A program made the translations under genes and the position numbers. From NCBI GenBank assembly GCA_900553675.1, contig USEH01000036.1, positions 1 through 14,364 of the forward strand: DNA of 14,364 nt, given 5' to 3'. Shown piece after piece: positions 7,475 to 14,364 of the stretch (position 1 is the stretch's first letter; each line of letters starts with the position of its first letter). The stretch comes from an uncultured Ruminococcus sp. Its GTDB lineage: Bacteria > Bacillota > Clostridia > Oscillospirales > Ruminococcaceae. The notes under the pieces were generated by a model, which ran no database searches, was not told the origin of the DNA, and saw only the letters and a list, made by a program, of their open reading frames with translations.

Positions 7475-7653
7475 ACTTCCGAGCAGAAGGTCCGATAGCT
7501 TTATTATAAAGATAAAAGCGGGTAGGCGCCTTACGTGATGCTGCGTTAATGTAAAGGGCTTGTCAGAGCCTGAAAGCGGCTGAATATGTGCTGTCCATTA
7601 TGGGATGGTGTCGGTTCGGCAATTTGAGTGGTACCGCGGGTTGAAGTAATTTC

Positions 7654-7687
7654 GCTCGTCTCAAAGAAATTTGAGGCGGGCTTTTTT
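7654..7687 (+). terminator. T-box-controlled intrinsic terminator
   Basis: The 12-bp stem GCTCGTCTCAAA (7654-7665) with TTTGAGGCGGGC (7670-7681) closes a GAAA loop and is followed by TTTTTT (7682-7687). It lies 31 bp before the start codon and is mutually exclusive with the antiterminator helix. Confidence 0.92.
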
Positions 7688-7718
7688 GTCGCCTCACAAG
7701 CTGAAAGGAGAAAATATA

Positions 7719-9989
7719 ATGACCGAAAATTCACAGACAAGACTGCTTGATATCGCCGCGCGTATAAAGGAAATGCGCGAGATAATGGGCTGGAGCACCA
7801 AGGAAATGGCTGACAAAACCGAAGTCAGCGAAGCGGAATACATAACCTACGAGGCGGCAGAAGCCGACCTTCCGTTTACCTTTATCCACAAGTGCGCACT
7901 GGCTTTTGATATCGACCTTACAGACCTTTTGGAGGGCAACAACGCCGCCCGCCTTTCATCCTACACGGTTACAAGAAAGGGAATGGGTCAGAAAACAGCC
8001 AAGGAGCAGGGTATAGATATTTCCAACCTGGCGCCCATGTTCCGCAACAAAATCGCCGAGCCTTACTGGGTTAAATACGAATACTCCGCAGCTCAGCAGA
8101 ATCAGCCTATTCATCTTACCAACCACAGCGGACAGGAATTCGACCTTGTCATCAAGGGAAGCTTAAAGGTTCAGGTAGGTCCTCATATAGAGATTCTGCA
8201 CGAGGGCGACAGCATCTATTACAACTCCTCAACCCCTCACGGTATGATAGCCGTTGACGGCGCCGACTGCACCTTTTTGGCAGTTGTTCTTCCCGGAGAG
8301 GACGTTAAGGAGGAAACCGTTAGGCAGAACGTCATTCAGGCGGGCAAGTCCGAAAAGCTTATCTGCGAGCAGAAGTTTGTTGACTGCATCGAGGACGAGT
8401 ACGGCAGATTAAAGGATATCAAGTTCAAGAACCTTGAAACCTTCAACTTCGGCTTTGATATCGTGGATGAAATTGCGAATAGATACCCCGACAAGCTTGC
8501 AATGCTCCATGTCGACAAGCACCATGTTGAAAGAAGCTTTACCTTTAAGGACATTAAGCGCGCTTCCAACCAGACCGCAAACTATTTCCGCTCGCTGGGA
8601 ATAAAGAAGGGCGACAGGGTAATGCTTGTTCTTAAGAGGCATTATCAGTTCTGGTACTGCATGGTTGCGCTTCACAAGCTGGGAGCTATTGCAATTCCCG
8701 CGACCAATCAGCTTAAAGAACACGATTTCAGCTATCGCTACAACGCTGCGGGAGTGTCGGCAATCGTCTGCACTGCCGACGGCGACACTGCGGATATCGC
8801 AATGCGTGCTGCAAAGGACTGTCCCAGCGTTAAGACCTTTATAATGGTAAACGGCGTGCGCGAGGGCTGGCACGACTTTAACAACGAATACTGCCTGTTC
8901 ACCGGCAGATTCGACCGCCCCGAGGACTGCTCCTGCGGGGACGATACTGCGCTGATGTTCTTCACCTCCGGCACGACAGGCAACCCCAAGATGGCAGCCC
9001 ACAAGCACACCTACGGTTTGGGTCACTTTGTAACCGCGAAGTATTGGCACTGCTGCCAAAGGGATGGACTTCACCTTACCATCTCGGACACCGGCTGGGG
9101 CAAATCGCTTTGGGGCAAGCTTTACGGTCAGTGGATGTGCGAGGGCGCGGTGTTTGTCTACGACTTTGACAAGTTCGACGCCAACGACATCCTGCCGATG
9201 TTTGCTAAATACCAGATAACTACCTTCTGCGCTCCCCCGACAATGCTGCGAATGATGATAAAGGAGGATCTTTCAAGGTTCGACCTTTCATCAATCAGGC
9301 ATATGACCACCGCCGGAGAAGCGCTTAACCCCGAGGTTTCAAAGAAATTCAAGGAATACACCGGTCTTGAGATAATGGAGGGCTTCGGTCAGACCGAGAC
9401 TACACTTATTATAGGCAACCTGTTCGGAACGGTGCCTAAGCTTGGCTCTATGGGCAAGCCCAGCCCGCAGTTCGATGTTGATATCGTCGATCCGGACGGC
9501 AACCCATGCGCAGCCGGCGAGGTCGGAGAAATCGTTATCAGAACCGACAAGGGCTCGCCCTGCGGATTATACAAGGGCTATTATCAGGACCCCGAAAAGA
9601 CCGAGGACGTTTGGCACGACGGTATGTATCACACCTGCGACACCGCATGGCGTGATGAAGACGGCTACTTCTTCTATGTTTCCAGAATCGACGACGTTAT
9701 CAAGTCTTCGGGCTACCGCATAGGTCCGTTTGAGATTGAAAGCGTGCTGATGGAGCTGCCCTACGTTTTAGAGTGCGGAGTTTCGGGCGCACCCGACGAG
9801 ATAAGAGGTCAAGTTGTCAAGGCAAGCATAGTTCTTACAAGGGGAACAGTCCCCTCCGACGAGCTTAAAAAGGAGATTCAGCAGTATGTAAAGAGCCACA
9901 CCGCTCCTTATAAGTACCCCAGAATCATCGAGTTCAAGGATGAGCTTCCAAAGACGATAAGCGGCAAAATCCAGCGCAATAAGCTCTGA
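7719..9989 (+). CDS. XRE HTH-cupin-acyl-CoA synthetase fusion (medium-chain ACSM type)
   Basis: A 756-aa three-part protein. Residues 8-72 form an XRE/Cro helix-turn-helix (RIKEMREIMGWSTKEMADKT). Residues 115-190 form a cupin barrel (IHLTNHSGQEFDLVIKGSLK, HEGDSIYYNS, TPHGM), the usual sensor of XRE-cupin regulators. Residues 235-756 form an AMP-forming acyl-CoA synthetase with the P-loop TSGTTGNPK (416-424), SDTGWGKSLWG (456-466), GFGQTETT (555-562), KSSGYRIGPFEIES (662-675) and the adenylating lysine in ISGKIQR (Lys750). SDTGW and SGYRIGPFE resemble medium-chain synthetases, some of which use branched short acids. It would turn a fatty acid, ATP and CoA into acyl-CoA, AMP and PPi. GAAAGGAG ends 8 nt before the ATG at 7719. 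The longer in-frame TTG start at 7671 lies inside the terminator hairpin and is rejected. The C-terminus stops just after the lysine motif. The exact substrate is inferred from the T-box and the VOR/BCAT neighbours. Confidence 0.9.
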   Translation: MTENSQTRLLDIAARIKEMREIMGWSTKEMADKTEVSEAEYITYEAAEADLPFTFIHKCALAFDIDLTDLLEGNNAARLSSYTVTRKGMGQKTAKEQGIDISNLAPMFRNKIAEPYWVKYEYSAAQQNQPIHLTNHSGQEFDLVIKGSLKVQVGPHIEILHEGDSIYYNSSTPHGMIAVDGADCTFLAVVLPGEDVKEETVRQNVIQAGKSEKLICEQKFVDCIEDEYGRLKDIKFKNLETFNFGFDIVDEIANRYPDKLAMLHVDKHHVERSFTFKDIKRASNQTANYFRSLGIKKGDRVMLVLKRHYQFWYCMVALHKLGAIAIPATNQLKEHDFSYRYNAAGVSAIVCTADGDTADIAMRAAKDCPSVKTFIMVNGVREGWHDFNNEYCLFTGRFDRPEDCSCGDDTALMFFTSGTTGNPKMAAHKHTYGLGHFVTAKYWHCCQRDGLHLTISDTGWGKSLWGKLYGQWMCEGAVFVYDFDKFDANDILPMFAKYQITTFCAPPTMLRMMIKEDLSRFDLSSIRHMTTAGEALNPEVSKKFKEYTGLEIMEGFGQTETTLIIGNLFGTVPKLGSMGKPSPQFDVDIVDPDGNPCAAGEVGEIVIRTDKGSPCGLYKGYYQDPEKTEDVWHDGMYHTCDTAWRDEDGYFFYVSRIDDVIKSSGYRIGPFEIESVLMELPYVLECGVSGAPDEIRGQVVKASIVLTRGTVPSDELKKEIQQYVKSHTAPYKYPRIIEFKDELPKTISGKIQRNKL

Positions 9990-10006
9990 TTTTGGGGATT
10001 ATCCCG

Positions 10007-10046
10007 CAAAATCGCGGTATTTTGGCTTTTAAGTGCCGCGATTTTG
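10007..10046 (+). terminator. Strong stem-loop after the acyl-CoA synthetase gene, possible weak terminator
   Basis: CAAAATCGCGG (10007-10017) is an exact reverse complement of CCGCGATTTTG (10036-10046) around an 18-nt loop. There is no clean T-tract after it; the only U-run is in the 3' arm. It may be an inefficient terminator, a processing site or an mRNA stabiliser between the synthetase and the VOR genes. Confidence 0.5.
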
Positions 10047-10059
10047 TGTAGTTATACAG

Positions 10060-10088
10060 TTGATTTTATCGCATAAAAGAGTTAAAAT
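10060..10088 (+). promoter_or_regulatory. Second promoter upstream of the NTPase-VOR genes
   Basis: TTGATT, a 17-bp spacer, then TAAAAT, about 42 bp before the GTG start at 10130. Each hexamer differs from consensus by one base. It would allow T-box-independent expression of the NTPase, VOR and BCAT genes. Confidence 0.55.
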
Positions 10089-10129
10089 AGATGTATGTTA
10101 AAGCGCGGAAACGAAAAGGAGGCGGCGAT

Positions 10130-10795
10130 GTGATAAGAACCAAGCGTGTCACCCTGTTTGCCGGTCATTACGGCAGCGGAAAGACCAATATCGCGGTGAA
10201 TTATGCGGAGTATCTGCACAAGTCCGGCTTTGAAGTAGTTATCGCCGACCTTGATATTGTAAACCCCTATTTTCGCACCAAGGACAGCGCAGAGCGGCTT
10301 GAAAACTCGGGAATAAGAATCATCTCTCCCGAATACGCCAATTCAAACGTTGACCTTCCCGCCCTGCCGAGCGAGCTTTACGGAGTTGTGGAAAACCGCT
10401 CCGCCCACGCCGTTTTAGACATCGGCGGCGACGACAGGGGAGCATATGCGTTGGGAAGATTTACGCCGTATATCTTAGAAGAAAACGACTACGAGATGAT
10501 ATTCGTTGCAAACTTCTGCCGTCCGCTTACACAAACCCCCGAAGAAGCCTTAGAGGTCATGCGCGAGATTGAAGCTGCCGGTGGAATAGGGTTTACGGCA
10601 ATCGTCAACAACACGAATTTAGGAAGAGAAACCACCCCAAAGGTTGTTTACAGCAGCGCTTCAAAGGCGCAGCGGCTTTCCGAGATTTCGGGGCTTCCGG
10701 TGTTGTTCACATCTGTGGAGGATAAAATCGCGGCGGAGTTTGATATGAATGATGTCTTCCCGCTGAAGCTACAGAAAAGGTATTATGATATTTAA
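10130..10795 (+). CDS. P-loop NTPase, CobQ/MinD/ParA-like, linked to the VOR genes
   Basis: A 221-aa soluble nucleotide-binding protein. The Walker A motif is GHYGSGKT (residues 12-19). The following ADLDIVNPYFRTKD and the Walker-B-like AVLDIGGDDRGAYALG place it in the SIMIBI group (CobQ/MinD/ParA-like). It lacks the leading lysine of the deviant KGGxGKT Walker A. The GTG at 10130 is chosen because AAAGGAGG (10115-10122) lies 7 nt before it. A further upstream in-frame ATG at 10091 would add 13 basic residues and has no ribosome site. It ends 17 bp before the ferredoxin gene, so co-transcription is likely. No enzymatic role is known to me. Position suggests an accessory job for the oxidoreductase, such as maturation or Fe-S handling, but this is inference. 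Confidence 0.8.
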   Translation: MIRTKRVTLFAGHYGSGKTNIAVNYAEYLHKSGFEVVIADLDIVNPYFRTKDSAERLENSGIRIISPEYANSNVDLPALPSELYGVVENRSAHAVLDIGGDDRGAYALGRFTPYILEENDYEMIFVANFCRPLTQTPEEALEVMREIEAAGGIGFTAIVNNTNLGRETTPKVVYSSASKAQRLSEISGLPVLFTSVEDKIAAEFDMNDVFPLKLQKRYYDI

Positions 10796-10812
10796 ATAAA
10801 GGAGATAATCTA

Positions 10813-11019
10813 ATGGCAAAGGTAACTTTTAAAGAGGATATCTGCAAGGGCTGCGGCTTATGCGTTGACGCCTGCCCTAAAAAGCTTCTGATTATCGCAA
10901 AGGATAAGATCAATAAAAAGGGTCATTCTCCGGCGGCGATAACCGATATGTCCAAATGTATAGGATGCGCATTCTGCGCGACCATGTGTCCCGACTGCGT
11001 TATAACCGTTGAAAAGTAA
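10813..11019 (+). CDS. 2x[4Fe-4S] ferredoxin-type delta subunit of the 2-oxoacid oxidoreductase
   Basis: A 68-aa bacterial ferredoxin-fold protein with two complete four-cysteine motifs, CKGCGLCVDACP (about residues 12-23) and CIGCAFCATMCP (about 47-58). It would carry electrons between the catalytic alpha/beta subunits and soluble ferredoxin. AAAGGAG lies just upstream of the ATG. It starts a tight delta-alpha-beta-gamma gene run; the alpha gene begins 14 bp after its stop. Small separate delta subunits of this kind are typical of KOR/VOR enzymes in Clostridia and archaea. Confidence 0.92.
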   Translation: MAKVTFKEDICKGCGLCVDACPKKLLIIAKDKINKKGHSPAAITDMSKCIGCAFCATMCPDCVITVEK

Positions 11020-11033
11020 AGGAGCTTTAAGTT

Positions 11034-12095
11034 ATGTCAGAAAAGGTACTTATGAAGGGCAACGAGGCTATTGCCGAAGCTGCCATAAGAGCGGGCTGCC
11101 GCCACTATTTCGGCTACCCCATAACCCCTCAGACCGAGGTTGCGGCATACATGGCAAAGCGTATGCCCAAAATCGGCGGAACATTTTTGCAGGCAGAGTC
11201 TGAAATAGCCGCTATTAATATGGTTTACGGCGTTGCCGCGGCAGGTCTAAGGGCGATGACATCATCCTCCAGCCCCGGGGTTTCGCTGAAGCAGGAGGGC
11301 ATAAGCTACTTAGCAGGCTCGGATCTGCCGGCACTGATTGTAAACGTTCAGCGAGGCGGTCCCGGTCTGGGAGGAATCCAGCCCTCGCAGTCGGACTATT
11401 TCCAGGCAACCAAGGGCGGCGGACACGGCGACTATCACCTGATAGTTTTAGCTCCCGCTTCTGTTCAGGAGATGGCAGATCTTACCGCAAAGGCTTTTGA
11501 TTTGGCGGATAAATACAGAATGCCTGCTATGATTTTAGCGGACGGCACTATGGGTCAGATGATGGAGCCGGTGGAGCTTCCCGAAGAGACTAATTCATCC
11601 GTCGAAAAGCCTTGGGCGCTTACCGGAACCAAAAATCAGCGCGAGCATAATATAGTCAACTCGCTATACTTAGTCCCCGAAAAGCTTGAAAAAATCAACT
11701 TTGAAAGATACGAAAGATACAAGACCGTTGAGCAGAACGAGGTAATGTACGAGTCCTATATGATGGATGACGCGGAGCACTGCATAGTAGCCTTTGGTAT
11801 CGCGGCAAGAGTTGCTAAAAACGCCATCACCACGGCGCGTGAAAAGGGAATAAAGGTCGGAATGATCCGCCCGATAACCCTTTGGCCCTTCCCGCAGAAG
11901 GCTATTGCGGAAGCTGCTAAGCAGGTAAAAGCATTCATATCGGTAGAGCTTTCTATGGGTCAGATGATAGAAGATATCAGGCTGAGCGAGAACTGCGCAA
12001 AGCCTTGTTATCTTTGCAACCGCGCGGGCGGAATGATCCCCTCGCCGGAGGATATTATGGAAACTATAAATAAAGTAGTGGGAGGTAACAACTGA
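11034..12095 (+). CDS. vorB: 2-oxoacid:ferredoxin oxidoreductase alpha subunit, VorB type
   Basis: A 353-aa alpha subunit of a VOR/KOR-type enzyme, which interconverts 2-oxoacid and CoA with acyl-CoA, CO2 and reduced ferredoxin. Family features are the N-terminal KGNEAIAEAAIRAGCRHYFGYPITPQ region that contacts TPP across the interface, AESEIAAINMVYGVAAAG, SSSSPGVSLKQEG, the RGGPGLGG loop and LADGTMGQMMEPVE. The C-terminal transketolase-like domain (about 240-345) includes MIRPITLWPFP and SVELSMGQMIEDI. The length matches stand-alone VorB/KorA alpha subunits, unlike the long fused pyruvate enzymes. Its stop overlaps the beta start by one base (TGATG). Substrate preference for branched-chain oxoacids is inferred from the acyl-CoA synthetase and BCAT neighbours; 2-oxoglutarate or an aryl-pyruvate cannot be excluded from sequence. 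Confidence 0.85.
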   Translation: MSEKVLMKGNEAIAEAAIRAGCRHYFGYPITPQTEVAAYMAKRMPKIGGTFLQAESEIAAINMVYGVAAAGLRAMTSSSSPGVSLKQEGISYLAGSDLPALIVNVQRGGPGLGGIQPSQSDYFQATKGGGHGDYHLIVLAPASVQEMADLTAKAFDLADKYRMPAMILADGTMGQMMEPVELPEETNSSVEKPWALTGTKNQREHNIVNSLYLVPEKLEKINFERYERYKTVEQNEVMYESYMMDDAEHCIVAFGIAARVAKNAITTAREKGIKVGMIRPITLWPFPQKAIAEAAKQVKAFISVELSMGQMIEDIRLSENCAKPCYLCNRAGGMIPSPEDIMETINKVVGGNN

Positions 12096-12844
12096 TGGTA
12101 GTTTTTGATAAGCCCAAGGCGCTTACAGACGCGCCGCTGCACTATTGCCCGGGCTGTACACACGGCATTATTCACCGTCTTGTTGCCGAGGCTATAGACG
12201 AGCTTGGCATTTTAGGTGATACAATAGGCGTTGCACCGGTCGGATGCGCCGTTATGTCCTACGATTATTTCAGCTGCGATATGATAGAAGCCGCACACGG
12301 CAGAGCTCCTGCCGTCGCAACAGGCTTAAAGCGTGCAAGACCCGAGAATATCGTTTTTACATACCAAGGAGACGGCGACCTTGCCTCCATCGGTATGGCG
12401 GAAACGGTTCACGCGGCTACAAGAAACGAGAATATCACGGTAATATTTGTAAACAACGCAATCTACGGCATGACAGGCGGTCAGATGGCTCCTACCTCTT
12501 TACCAGGTCAGGTAACACAGACATCGCCATATGGCAGAGACGTTAAGACAGTAGGCTTCCCGATAAAGATATGCGAGCTTCTTTCCTCGCTGGACGGTCC
12601 CGAGTTTATTCAGAGAGTGGCTGTAAACAATGTAAAGAATGTCTTGGCGGCAAAGAAAGCCATCAAGAAGGCGTTTGAAAACCAGATTCAGGGCAAGGGC
12701 TTTTCGCTGGTAGAGGTTATATCCTCCTGCCCGACCAACTGGGGAATGACTCCTCAAAAGGCTCTTGAATGGATAGATACCAACATGATTCCTTACTACC
12801 CCTTGGGAGTATATAAAGACCGCTCTGCAAAGGAGGACAAGTAA
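12095..12844 (+). CDS. 2-oxoacid:ferredoxin oxidoreductase beta subunit (TPP-binding)
   Basis: A 249-aa TPP-binding subunit. The CPGCTHG cysteines (residues 18-24), the GCAVMSYDYFSCD segment and the TPP/Mg motif GDGDLASIG (92-100) with NNAIYGMTGGQ (120-130) are all present. It therefore has the full cofactor site. GGAGGT (12081-12086) is placed 8 nt before the ATG, inside the end of the alpha gene, so translation is coupled. The C-terminal part (about 195-235) includes GFSLVEVISSCPTNWGM, characteristic of KOR/VOR beta chains. No residue that determines substrate could be read with confidence. Confidence 0.9.
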   Translation: MVVFDKPKALTDAPLHYCPGCTHGIIHRLVAEAIDELGILGDTIGVAPVGCAVMSYDYFSCDMIEAAHGRAPAVATGLKRARPENIVFTYQGDGDLASIGMAETVHAATRNENITVIFVNNAIYGMTGGQMAPTSLPGQVTQTSPYGRDVKTVGFPIKICELLSSLDGPEFIQRVAVNNVKNVLAAKKAIKKAFENQIQGKGFSLVEVISSCPTNWGMTPQKALEWIDTNMIPYYPLGVYKDRSAKEDK

Positions 12845-12845
12845 T

Positions 12846-13382
12846 ATGTACACACAAATCCTTATAGCAGGCTTCGGCGGTCAGGGAATACTGTTCGCCG
12901 GCAAATGCTTGGCGTATCAGGGACTTATGGAGGGCAAGGAGATAAGCTGGCTTCCATCATACGGTCCTGAAATGCGCGGCGGCACGGCTAACTGCTCTGT
13001 AATCGTGGCAGATACTCCGGTAGGCTCGCCGATAGTCTCCAATCCCGATATACTTGCCGTGATGAATCTTCCATCGCTGGATAAGTACGAAAACGCGGCA
13101 GTACCTGGCGCAAAAATCTTTGTCGATTCCACGCTGATTGAAAGAAAGCTTGCACGAACCGATGTCACCGCTTACTACATTCCGGCGACCGGAATGGCAA
13201 GAGAAGCGGGAATCCCCACCCTTGCCAACATGATTTTAATAGGCAAGCTTATAAAGGAGACAGGAGTCGTAAGCTTTTCGGACATCCGCAAAGGTCTTGA
13301 AAAGGTTGTCTCTGCGCGTCATGCAGACCTGTTGGAGCTTAATTTAAAGGCTTTGGAAGCCGGATATAATTACGAAGGGTAA
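12846..13382 (+). CDS. 2-oxoacid:ferredoxin oxidoreductase gamma subunit
   Basis: A 178-aa gamma subunit of the POR/KOR/VOR family. It opens with the glycine-rich IAGFGGQGILFAGKCLA (residues 7-23). SWLPSYGPEMRGGTANC (35-51) and the VSNPDILAVMNLPSLDKY region follow, all hallmarks of this subunit, which helps form the CoA-binding face of the complex. It begins one base after the beta stop, with GGAGG just upstream. It completes a four-subunit enzyme encoded in the order delta-alpha-beta-gamma. The length is normal and no frame disruption was seen. Confidence 0.9.
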   Translation: MYTQILIAGFGGQGILFAGKCLAYQGLMEGKEISWLPSYGPEMRGGTANCSVIVADTPVGSPIVSNPDILAVMNLPSLDKYENAAVPGAKIFVDSTLIERKLARTDVTAYYIPATGMAREAGIPTLANMILIGKLIKETGVVSFSDIRKGLEKVVSARHADLLELNLKALEAGYNYEG

Positions 13383-13423
13383 TAATAATTTTATACAGAA
13401 TTTAAAACAGGAGTTGATATTTT

Positions 13424-14364
13424 ATGCTTAACATTCGCATTGAAAAGACTACTTCACCCAAGGCAAAGCCTGCAAAGGGCGCAAAGCTCGGCTTTGGTCA
13501 CATCTTCACCGACCACATGTTTGTAATGAACTACGACGAGGGTCAGGGCTGGCACGACGCAAGGGTTGTACCTTTCGGCAACATAACCCTTTCTCCTGCC
13601 GCAATGGTATTCCACTACGGTCAGACCATGTTTGAGGGCTTAAAGGCATATAAGGGCGCAAACGGCGAGGTATACCTCTTCCGCCCCGACATGAACGCTA
13701 AAAGAGCCAACAATTCCAACGACCGTTTGTGCATACCCAGAATTCCGGAGGATGATTTTGTTCAGGCGATAAAGGCTGTTGTAGACGTTGACAGAGACTG
13801 GATTCCCGAAGAGCCAGGCACATCGCTTTACATCAGACCGTTCATCATCTCCACCGACGATCATCTGGGCGTTGCTCCCTCCAAGAGCTATCTGTTCATG
13901 GTAATTCTTTCTCCCTCCGGTGCATATTACGAAAGCGGACTTGCCCCCGTCGGCATATGGATAGAGGACGAGTATGTAAGAGCGGTAAGAGGTGGTATAG
14001 GATATGCCAAGACCGGCGGCAACTACGCCGCGTCCTTAAAGGCTCAGGTAAAGGCTCATGACGACGGCTATTCTCAGGTTTTGTGGCTGGACGGCGTTGA
14101 AAGAAAGTATATCGAAGAAGTCGGCGCAATGAACATCGTCTTCAAAATCAACGGCAAAATAGTAACTCCTATGCTCAACGGCTCTATCCTGCCCGGAATC
14201 ACAAGAAACTCTGTTTTAGAGCTTTGCCGCAGCTGGGGCTATGAGGTTGAGGAAAGAAAGATTTCGGTTGACGAGCTTATCGAAGCTGCCCATTCGGGAG
14301 CGCTCGAAGAAGTCTGGGGAACAGGCACCGCGGCGGTTGTATCTCCCGTAGGAAAGCTCAGATA
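13424..14364 (+). CDS. ilvE: Branched-chain-amino-acid aminotransferase (3' end outside window)
   Basis: A fold-type-IV PLP aminotransferase that interconverts Val, Leu and Ile with their 2-oxoacids. The 313 codons present are open to the window edge; the family is usually about 340-360 residues, so little is missing. Recognisable elements are FGHIFTDHMFVMNYDEGQGW, the FHYGQTMFEGLKAYKG loop (about residues 65-80), RPFIISTDDHLGV, the Schiff-base lysine in GGIGYAKTGGNYAASLKAQ (about 187-205), and VLWLDGVERKYIEEVGAMN. Order and motifs match the larger eukaryote/Bacillus-like BCAT group, not the short E. coli IlvE. CAGGAG lies about 9 nt before the ATG. It follows the VOR gamma gene by 41 bp with no terminator, so it is probably in the same transcript and would convert the VOR product into the amino acid. 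Confidence 0.92.
   Translation, partial: MLNIRIEKTTSPKAKPAKGAKLGFGHIFTDHMFVMNYDEGQGWHDARVVPFGNITLSPAAMVFHYGQTMFEGLKAYKGANGEVYLFRPDMNAKRANNSNDRLCIPRIPEDDFVQAIKAVVDVDRDWIPEEPGTSLYIRPFIISTDDHLGVAPSKSYLFMVILSPSGAYYESGLAPVGIWIEDEYVRAVRGGIGYAKTGGNYAASLKAQVKAHDDGYSQVLWLDGVERKYIEEVGAMNIVFKINGKIVTPMLNGSILPGITRNSVLELCRSWGYEVEERKISVDELIEAAHSGALEEVWGTGTAAVVSPVGKLR

Larger units (their letters stand above)
7383..7687 (+). promoter_or_regulatory. T-box riboswitch leader, probably tRNA-Ile responsive
   Basis: A T-box leader that senses uncharged tRNA and controls transcription readthrough. Stem I starts with a kink-turn-like GATGACGAAGA (7392-7402). CGGAA (7403-7407) then pairs with TTCCG (7477-7481), and GACATCT (7417-7423) pairs with AGATATC (7454-7460) with one mismatch. 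Apical GCCGG/CCGGC (7432-7436/7449-7453) encloses the typical GGTGGAAG loop, and the 3' end has the usual CCGAGCAGA. The T-box proper is AATTTGAGTGGTACCGCG (7621-7638). Its TGGT bulge would pair with an ACCA tRNA end, as in Ile, Val and Leu tRNAs. TTTGAG (7623-7628) can pair with CTCAAA (7660-7665) to form the antiterminator; the same CTCAAA is captured by a second TTTGAG (7670-7675) in the terminator. Confidence 0.95.

Noticed and set aside
7671..7718. Longer N-terminus of the synthetase from a TTG at 7671
   Set aside because: It falls within the T-box terminator hairpin; the ATG at 7719 has GAAAGGAG at correct spacing.
8409..9074. Antisense open frame of 221 codons inside the acyl-CoA synthetase gene
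   Set aside because: It is a mirror of a strongly conserved coding region, has no ribosome site or recognisable domain, and overlaps essential motifs of the real gene.

Overview
The window looks like chromosome from a Gram-positive anaerobe of the Clostridia, most like a fibre-degrading gut or rumen Ruminococcus/Oscillospiraceae relative. The basis is strong AGGAGG-type ribosome sites, sigma-A promoters with 17-bp spacers, a T-box leader, ferredoxin-dependent 2-oxoacid chemistry and a secreted GH115 xylan alpha-glucuronidase. No tRNA, rRNA, CRISPR array, insertion sequence or phage gene was seen.

Left part (1-2465). A fold-type-I PLP aminotransferase of the LysN/AraT (MocR-like) group lies on the minus strand. 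Its promoter diverges from a consensus promoter that drives a roughly 118-nt, apparently structured leader and a DUF975-like membrane protein with a Pro/Ala-rich tail. A good intrinsic terminator follows.

Middle part (2466-7291). A large exported GH115 enzyme is split by a one-base frameshift near 2904-2906. Upstream are a signal peptide, an Ig-like domain and the first half of a membrane helix. Downstream are the second half of the helix, a second signal-like segment and the whole catalytic and C-terminal region. A perfect 26-bp palindrome that doubles as a terminator abuts the promoter of an amidohydrolase-2 family protein.

Right part (7292-end). A sigma-A promoter drives a classical T-box leader, probably with an isoleucine ATC specifier. 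It precedes a 756-aa protein fusing an XRE helix-turn-helix, a cupin and a medium-chain acyl-CoA synthetase. Next come a P-loop NTPase, a 2x[4Fe-4S] ferredoxin and the alpha, beta and gamma subunits of a VOR-type 2-oxoacid:ferredoxin oxidoreductase. The last gene is a branched-chain aminotransferase cut by the window end.

Together these genes encode a plausible complete route from branched-chain volatile fatty acids to branched-chain amino acids. The acid is activated to its acyl-CoA, reductively carboxylated by VOR to the 2-oxoacid, and transaminated. The T-box would turn the entry enzyme on when charged tRNA, probably tRNA-Ile, is short. A second promoter before the NTPase may keep the VOR genes partly independent. 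The reductive direction is inferred from gene content and the known physiology of rumen bacteria; the sequence alone does not prove it.
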